Made by a program: the position numbers and the translations under genes. From Climacium dendroides (lineage: Eukaryota > Streptophyta > Bryopsida > Hypnales > Climaciaceae), in contig OX467083.1 of NCBI GenBank assembly GCA_950106755.1, positions 40,376,555 through 40,440,554 of the forward strand: a stretch of DNA of 64,000 nt, in the 5' to 3' direction. Of this stretch, positions 58,241 to 64,000 are shown one piece after another. The notes under the pieces were generated by a model that did not search any database, was not told the DNA's origin, and saw only the letters and a program-made list of their open reading frames with translations. Every line of letters starts with the position of its first letter. The first letter of the stretch is position 1.

Positions 58241-59311
58241 TACTTGGAAACATAAGTCATAGTTGAAATTACCATATAGATGATCTTGGTTTTTTTAATT
58301 GGGATTATATGTTCAAAGCTCAATTGAATTGTAGAGTTTGAATTGAAGCAAAAATGGATTGTTGAATTAAATTCATATTCTCATAATGCATATTGAAGAC
58401 CAAAAATCAGAGTATAAGTTTATCTTTCAGCATAGATAGGGGAAGTCCCCTTTTTTTGGTGTATTGGATCAAATGCAAGAAGTAAGAATGTTTGTAATGA
58501 ATCAATGATTCTATATTATACATTTTTTTTTCGGAGTTTTTTAGATATCTTTTTTAATGAACGATTTTAAAATTAAGTTTACAATATTAGAGTTTAGCTT
58601 TTAGAGGGCCATTTTGTCTTTGATTCTATATATTTGATATGGACTTAGTAAATTAGTGAATGTTTGTATGTTTGAATTGAGTACATGCAGGTTGAATATT
58701 CAAGAAATACTAAATTGGAAAATTGTTAGGTGCACTTACATGTAGGGAAGCTTGGAATCAAAATACAATAATCCCAAAGGTGAAATTACTCTATATGGAA
58801 TTCTAAAATTCATTGCATTTAAATTTGATCCGTATAAATTATTTAAGTTGCGAAGGGATGCCTTGATGGCTTGATTGTTGTAATACAAACATTGGCCACG
58901 ACTTTCTTATTATGGGTGCAAATGAAATGATGCAATTTTTTATGTGAACATCAAAAATATTCTAGGACTTAAATTAAGATGTTTTGAATATGCCCTTTTG
59001 TAATTTTTGGGGTTGTTTTTTCCTTTATTTATGTGCAACTAAATAAAATTCCATTTTATTCGAGCCTAAACCCTAAACCCTTCATCTGCATTTGAATGTC
59101 ATTATTGGTATTTATTTCTACATCCATAGGAACAAACGTGAACATTTAATTGGCACTCCAAAACTTCCTGCCACCATAGACAATGTAGTATTTCAAACAT
59201 GGACACCTGTCTTGACAAGTCCCAGGGTGGAAAACAAGATAATTGAAAAATTCCCCGAATAAGGATTCGCAATTAATTCCATGCTTCCAGCACTTTGGGC
59301 GACAGCTTGTT
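58241..59311. other. non-coding AT-rich
   Basis: No gene recognised. TTCGAGCCTAAACCCTAAACCC at about 59,058 is another short telomere-like piece, in the opposite orientation. Confidence 0.4.
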
Positions 59312-59548
59312 TCGACGGTCTTTTCGTCCCCTAGACGCCCGTGGATGGGGGACGGAGTCCGTCCTCTTGACGGCATGACCGTCGATCTGGACGATGCGAC
59401 CGTCCACTCGACGGCATGTCCGTCCTGTCGACGGCCTGACCGTCGATGTGGACGGCATGACCGTCCTCTCGACGGCCTGTCCGTCCTGTCGACGGCATGA
59501 CTGTCCATCTGGACGGTCATGCCGTCGAGAGGAAATGGGTATATAAAA
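59312..59548 (+). promoter_or_regulatory. GACGGCATGACCGTC array and TATA box of kinase gene
   Basis: Repeats of GACGGCATGACCGTC, GTCGACGGCCTG and TGGACGG (59,312-59,527) end just before the TATA box TATATAAAA (59,540-59,548). The kinase ATG lies 194 bases downstream of that box. The array is inverted and dispersed rather than strictly tandem, so it may be a cluster of regulator binding sites. Confidence 0.6.
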
Positions 59549-59733
59549 AGGGTTTGGATTCATTTCTGCCACAGTCTCTCTTGCTCTGACGGTGCTCGCT
59601 TGTCTTGGATTGGTTGCAGTCCTTGCTTGGGAGCGCGGGTGCTTATGAGAGGCTGGTTTGAGGAATAAGGGGGCGGTTTTTCACTTTGTGGAACCCGAAT
59701 TCCTAATTCCTCTGGATTATCACTACTATCGCA

Positions 59734-61368
59734 ATGGCTGGTCGCGATTTCTCGAAGAGGAAGGTTGATGCGTGGTTTTCAGGAGTTGGAGATGGAACGA
59801 GTTTGGACCCGCCTGCGGAATCAGAAAGCTAGATTTCAGAGGCTGTAGCTGCAGAAGGAGCCATAGCAATTGTGGGTGCGGGAGAGTCTTCGAAGTCGAA
59901 GAAAAAACAACGGAAAAGGCACAAGGCCACAAATCCAGAGAAGTGGCCAAGCAAGGTTGCAACTCGCAAATTGCATGAAGTGGCGTTGGGTTTTTTTGAG
60001 CAGTATTCGATTCCGCAGTTGAACACAACATATGTGTCGCGCGGATTACAGGGGGTGGATGCCATCAAACAAAAGTTCCACCACATGTTTTGGACAACAA
60101 TGAGCGAGGATGAGTGGTTGGAAGACCGCACAAAGGAATCCTTCAATCATTGGCTGGAGTCACAAGTGCAAACGTGCATCTTCAACCTTGCCCAAGTTGC
60201 GGAAAAAATCAAAGGTTTTCAAAAGAGTGTAGTTCCCAAACAACAAGCATTGAATTTGTTGCACAAGAAGGTGTATTGGTGGCATGAAGCAATGCGGGGA
60301 CTATCTTCAAACAACATCCGTTCTGCTCCGTGGTTTCAACGAAGTCAAAACTTGGCCTTTGGTCAACAAGCTGCGGGTGGAGTGGGTTTTTTTGAGAGAG
60401 GAGTTGTGGTGGTTCCGTTGTCTGGCCATAACAAACAAAGGGGGCACGGGAGGATGCGCAAGGTTTGTCTTCAGAATTTGAACCATATTCCCGAGAATAT
60501 GGAATTAGCTGGGAAGTCGGCCGTGCGCGTTGATGACTTGAAGAAGTCAAGGGAGAAGTTGTCCATTGAGGCATTGGTTTGTCCATGCGATCATCCAGGG
60601 GTCATCAAATTCTTTGCCATAAATGACATGACCATGGAGTGTTATTCTCAATGGTGGAATGGAGGTACTCTGGGCGCCATGTTTACCCTTGATGAGAAGA
60701 CCCGAGATCTAGACGAAATTGGGGAGGTGGCTTACCATGCAACTCCACAAACAATGCAAGCCATGAAACGACTTATGGCATACAGACGCAAGCACACCGA
60801 ACTTGCGTGGATATTGCTCTGCATTGTAGATGCAGTGCAACAATGTTCAGTACTGCACAACGACATCACACCGGAGAACATCATGCTTCACTTTCCGAAT
60901 GACGATGGAAGAACTGTGTGGATTGGTCTATGTGATTGGGGAATGGGTAGCCGCATCAATGAAGAAACCCCTTCTCTTTACCAATTCAGTTGTGCAAATA
61001 AGTTGCAGGCAATTCGCAAGCAACGTTGGTGGGTGGCTCCAGAGTTGATGTACATGGTTGGAGAGACAAAAACTTCAACATCTCCTAGTCGCATGGGTAA
61101 GCCACCATCTGTTAGTATACACACGGATGGATACTCCATAGGGAGATTGGCTATGAAGGTATGGAAAAAGAATCGCGAAAATACAGAGATGATTTCTGAC
61201 CATACGGCATTTGGTACATTTCAAGCGACACTGGGTGAATTGTGCAAGGTGGAGCCACTACAACGACGCTCAGTGACATTTGCCGTGCAACGTCTAAGTG
61301 GTCCTCCAACGTTTTGGACACCACCCGTGGATTGCTACTGCGAGGCCCGGAAAGAACAAGACCTTTAA
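59734..61368 (+). pseudogene. protein-kinase-like protein with early stop
   Basis: An intron-less plus-strand frame of 544 residues from ATG at 59,734 (MAGRDFSKRKVDAWF), broken once by TAG at codon 33 (59,830-59,832). After a basic linker there is an unknown helical region, then a kinase fold. A glycine-loop-like GGVGFFERGVVVV precedes KVCLQNL, where the ATP-binding Lys is replaced by Gln247. EALVCPCDHPGVIKF fits the C-helix and beta-4, HNDITPENIM (H375, D377) is the catalytic loop, DWG (401-403) stands for DFG, and APE (435-437) closes the activation segment. Catalytic Asp and metal Asp are present. It may be a divergent active kinase or a pseudokinase. With no host neighbours, TE association is inferred. 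First in-frame ATG after the stop is far downstream. Confidence 0.75.
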
Positions 61369-61960
61369 GATGAACATGCGTGCAATGAGGATTAGATGAT
61401 AGTGTATTACCATATAGTTGCAAAATTAATGTTTTCTTATCAAATGTGGTTATTATAGTATCGGCTTGAGGACATCCATAGCAATGTAGTACACTTTGTG
61501 CCCTCAATCCATTTTGTACTCGTTTTTTTATATATATAAATGTATTTTATCTAAACATTGAGTGTATCTTTTTTTTATCACACCTCAAATAAGTAAACAA
61601 CTACAACAAACACCTTGAAGTCAAATTTGACTATCAACCTAAATTTATCTTTTTATTCAAAATCAGTAGAATATTTTAATATTTTTGGCTAGTATAAGGA
61701 TTCATTTTCTACTTATGCCTTTTTTAATTTAATGAAAAAATCTATTTATTTTGATTTTAGAAAAGCTAAACATGGAAATCAAATCATATTAGTTATAATA
61801 TGTATCAAAATAAATTGAAACTCTTACCATAAATGAAGGATAGAATGAAAGGAACAAAAGTACTACTTCATATTAATGCTGATTTCAATATGTAAGGTAT
61901 TGAGCCTCAAAATCCATTGCATTTGAAAACATGAAGATCCTATTGTCTTTTGAAAAACAT
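61369..61960. other. intergenic space between convergent genes
   Basis: AT-rich 590 bases separating the kinase-like gene (plus) from the hAT transposase (minus). No element end was recognised. Confidence 0.5.
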
Positions 61961-63940
61961 TCAACGTCTTCCATGCCTAAGAATGTGCCTAGAAGTATTG
62001 GCATTTGCTTCTGCTACAATTGGTTCATTACCACCACTTTCTACTCGTGGACCTTGTCGAGGCATTGTCCCTAGATAATCACTATCTCCTGGAACCTCAC
62101 CATCTTCGCCTATACTAGCACCGATGGACTCGCCATCATCACTGGATGTTGCACTACCACTTTCGCTAGAGGCATTCGAATTTCGATTTCGTTGTGGTCG
62201 AATTATAGAAGACAACGTTTGAAGAGGCCGTTGGCCCGTTGCGTCCATAATGCCATCTATACTAGGCCCTCTTATGTGAACTTCTCTTGAAAATGGTTGG
62301 GATGCCGCTTCTTCTCTCGTTAGTCTTCTACGTGTTTTAGGACTCACACGTTGACTAGTAGTACCTTCATGTCGTAGATGCTTCCCTCGATTATTGGCAC
62401 GTGTAGGTGGGTGCAATGAAGTTGGGTTTGTAGTCGTACGCTGGGACACCATACTAGCCAATCGTGTACCTATCGTTGAAGTGGGTCCATGTAGACGAAC
62501 TCCGGAATTAGATGGCCTGGCTGAACTTTGGATTTGTTGATTCTCTAGTATTGGTGTTTGACGTTGTAGTGCAACATCCCCTTGACTTGGAGGGGGCATA
62601 TCTAATTCTCCACCATGAGGGGGCCCTTCTCTGTGGGTGGTCCTTGTAGGCAATGATTGTGGTACTACTACGTCTTGTTCACGTCCTCTTTCCATGTCAA
62701 CACTATCTCTTTCCATTGGGGCATCAATTTGTACATCGATAGGATCTGGATTTAGTGGTCTTAGTGCCACAATGTCTTCATTCGTATTTCCCCCGCTTGG
62801 CCCAGCATTCCACCCTTGTGGCATTTGTGGTGGACTTCCATCATATCCCTCGTAGTCATTGTCGTTATTATCCCCCTCTTCAAAGTCAAATACAGATGCA
62901 TCAATTAAAGGACGCACTCCTCTCGCCCTCTGAAATCCATGGAATGGTGGGTCATCGCCATCATTGGAACTATCATCTGAATCATCATCATTGGGGTTAG
63001 AGCGAACCGAACCACGGTCTAGACCATCCGATTCACCGGTCATGGAATCTTCTGACATCATGTTCTCGGTGTACCACCTTGTCGGATTTGCTGCAGCCTT
63101 TTTCTCTAAGAGTTTTGGAATTGGTGTAAATGTAAACCAATTCCTGAGCACGCTCTAATGTCAGTCTATTGCGTGATTTGTTGTGGACAAACGAATACAT
63201 GCTCCAATTGCGTTCACACGACGATGTAGAGCACACTTGGGCGAGGATCTTTTTTGCAATTGGTGCAAGTGTACGAGCACCGGCTCCGAGAAGATCCCAC
63301 CATTCGTGAGGCTGCAAATTTAAAGTGTTTACATCGGGAAGTCCACCAAAAATGCCCCGATGATCTCGAAATGCTTAGTACTCAGACAAAGCTGAAGCAA
63401 ATGCTTGATCTGGAACAGCCAATTTGCGCAATACTCTCAATATGCCTTCTCTTGCCTCGTCATCATCCATTAGCAAGACTTCGTCAAGTAAAAAAGGATT
63501 CAATAGAGCCCTAGCATAATGCAAATCTGTCCTTAGCATGTCCCAACGCTTGTAGAAATCATTGATGGCAGGAATTGCATACCGTGGTTCCAAAGAAAAT
63601 GGTGGATCCCGTAGTTTCAAAACATGCTTTTCCACCTTTTTCATCACAAGCCATGCCTTGTCTAAGCATGGGTGCTTGCCATCAAACTCTCTAAGAGCAA
63701 TCAATACGGGCTCCACTATGTGCACAAAGTTTAAACATCTCCTCCAAAATTCATCCGTTCGTACATACTGTCGCACATCGTTGGCTTTTCTTTTCTTTTC
63801 TTTTCCTCTGATGTCAATCTCTCTGTGTACTCATTCCATTGCGGATCGTGGACTGTTGATTCTATCGCTACCCTCACATGTACCAAACGCTCAATCATAA
63901 GGAACATGGTTGCAAAGCGTATTTCAACGGGATTTTTCAA
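61961..63940 (-). pseudogene. hAT transposase with long disordered tail, runs off window
   Basis: Minus strand, upstream part beyond position 64,000. The visible part begins in the RNase H-like/alpha-helical core (NPVEIRFATMFLMIERLVHV, FVHIVEPVLIALREFDG) and reaches the hATC dimerisation domain (CSTSSCERNWSMYSFVHNKS, then NRLTLERAQELVYIYTNSK, about 63,110-63,250). It continues into about 380 residues of Ser/Asp/Pro/Arg-rich, low-complexity tail ending at 61,961. Frameshifts near 63,785 and in an A-run at about 63,105, plus a TAA at 63,375, break it. The tail is unusually long for hAT transposases. Confidence 0.8.
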
Positions 63941-64000
63941 AATGAGATTAGGAGAATGTCGTCGAAAATTGCAAGTGGCATGTGATGTGTGCGAATGTAT

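Noticed and set aside
59312..59527. Frames of 85-124 residues in the GACGG array
   Set aside because: Repeat-driven, low-complexity and overlapping on both strands.

Overview
The window looks like repeat-dominated nuclear DNA of a land plant, or at least a streptophyte. It is AT-rich. It carries an interstitial plant-type telomere tract (TTTAGGG). Spliceosomal introns interrupt the transposon genes, and the element set is typical of plants: Ty3/gypsy, hAT, PIF/Harbinger, Mutator-like and CACTA. I see no convincing housekeeping gene, and I cannot name the species. Almost every coding region belongs to, or has been captured by, mobile elements, and most are broken by in-frame stops or frameshifts.

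Layout. 0-10.7 kb: a minus-strand Ty3/gypsy retrotransposon (protease, reverse transcriptase, RNase H, integrase, plus a 3' accessory coiled-coil ORF). Its reverse transcriptase is split by a 3.73-kb non-coding insertion with an 8-bp target duplication and dozens of GTCAAATTGAC-like motifs. 11.3-13.6 kb: a decayed hAT transposase. 15.0-23.2 kb: a plus-strand Ty3/gypsy chromovirus-like element, riddled with two CACTA-type miniature elements, a palindromic MITE and a 3.4-kb insert carrying an acidic coiled-coil ORF. 24.0-26.8 kb: a PIF/Harbinger element with transposase and SANT/trihelix-like partner. 28-35 kb: AT-rich DNA with only simple repeats.

35.1-51.7 kb is the most unusual part. Three related copies of one Mutator-like family are nested here. 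The central copy (B, about 35,290-47,332) has terminal inverted repeats and a 9-10-bp target duplication. It carries two divergently transcribed genes: a SWIM-finger Mutator-like transposase (plus strand) and, on the minus strand, a multi-exon gene predicted to fuse a ParB-like domain to a permuted (beta-class) DNA methyltransferase. A second copy of the methyltransferase gene (A, 47.6-50.7 kb) lies outside copy B and is cut by the end of a third copy (C, 50.7-51.7 kb). ParB plus beta-class methyltransferase is a prokaryote/phage-style combination. A plant DNA transposon carrying it would be a self-methylating or methylation-guided element. All copies here are decayed.

51.7-64 kb: a 13-bp GACGGT minisatellite, a RING-finger/coiled-coil gene (minus) and a divergent protein-kinase-like gene (plus). 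Both genes have GACGG/CCGTC-rich arrays just upstream. There are also two copies of a small MITE family, a hairpin, a telomere-like tract, and a hAT transposase with a long disordered C-terminal tail that runs off the window edge. Exon boundaries and all functional assignments are read by eye from sequence and motif; no database search was run.
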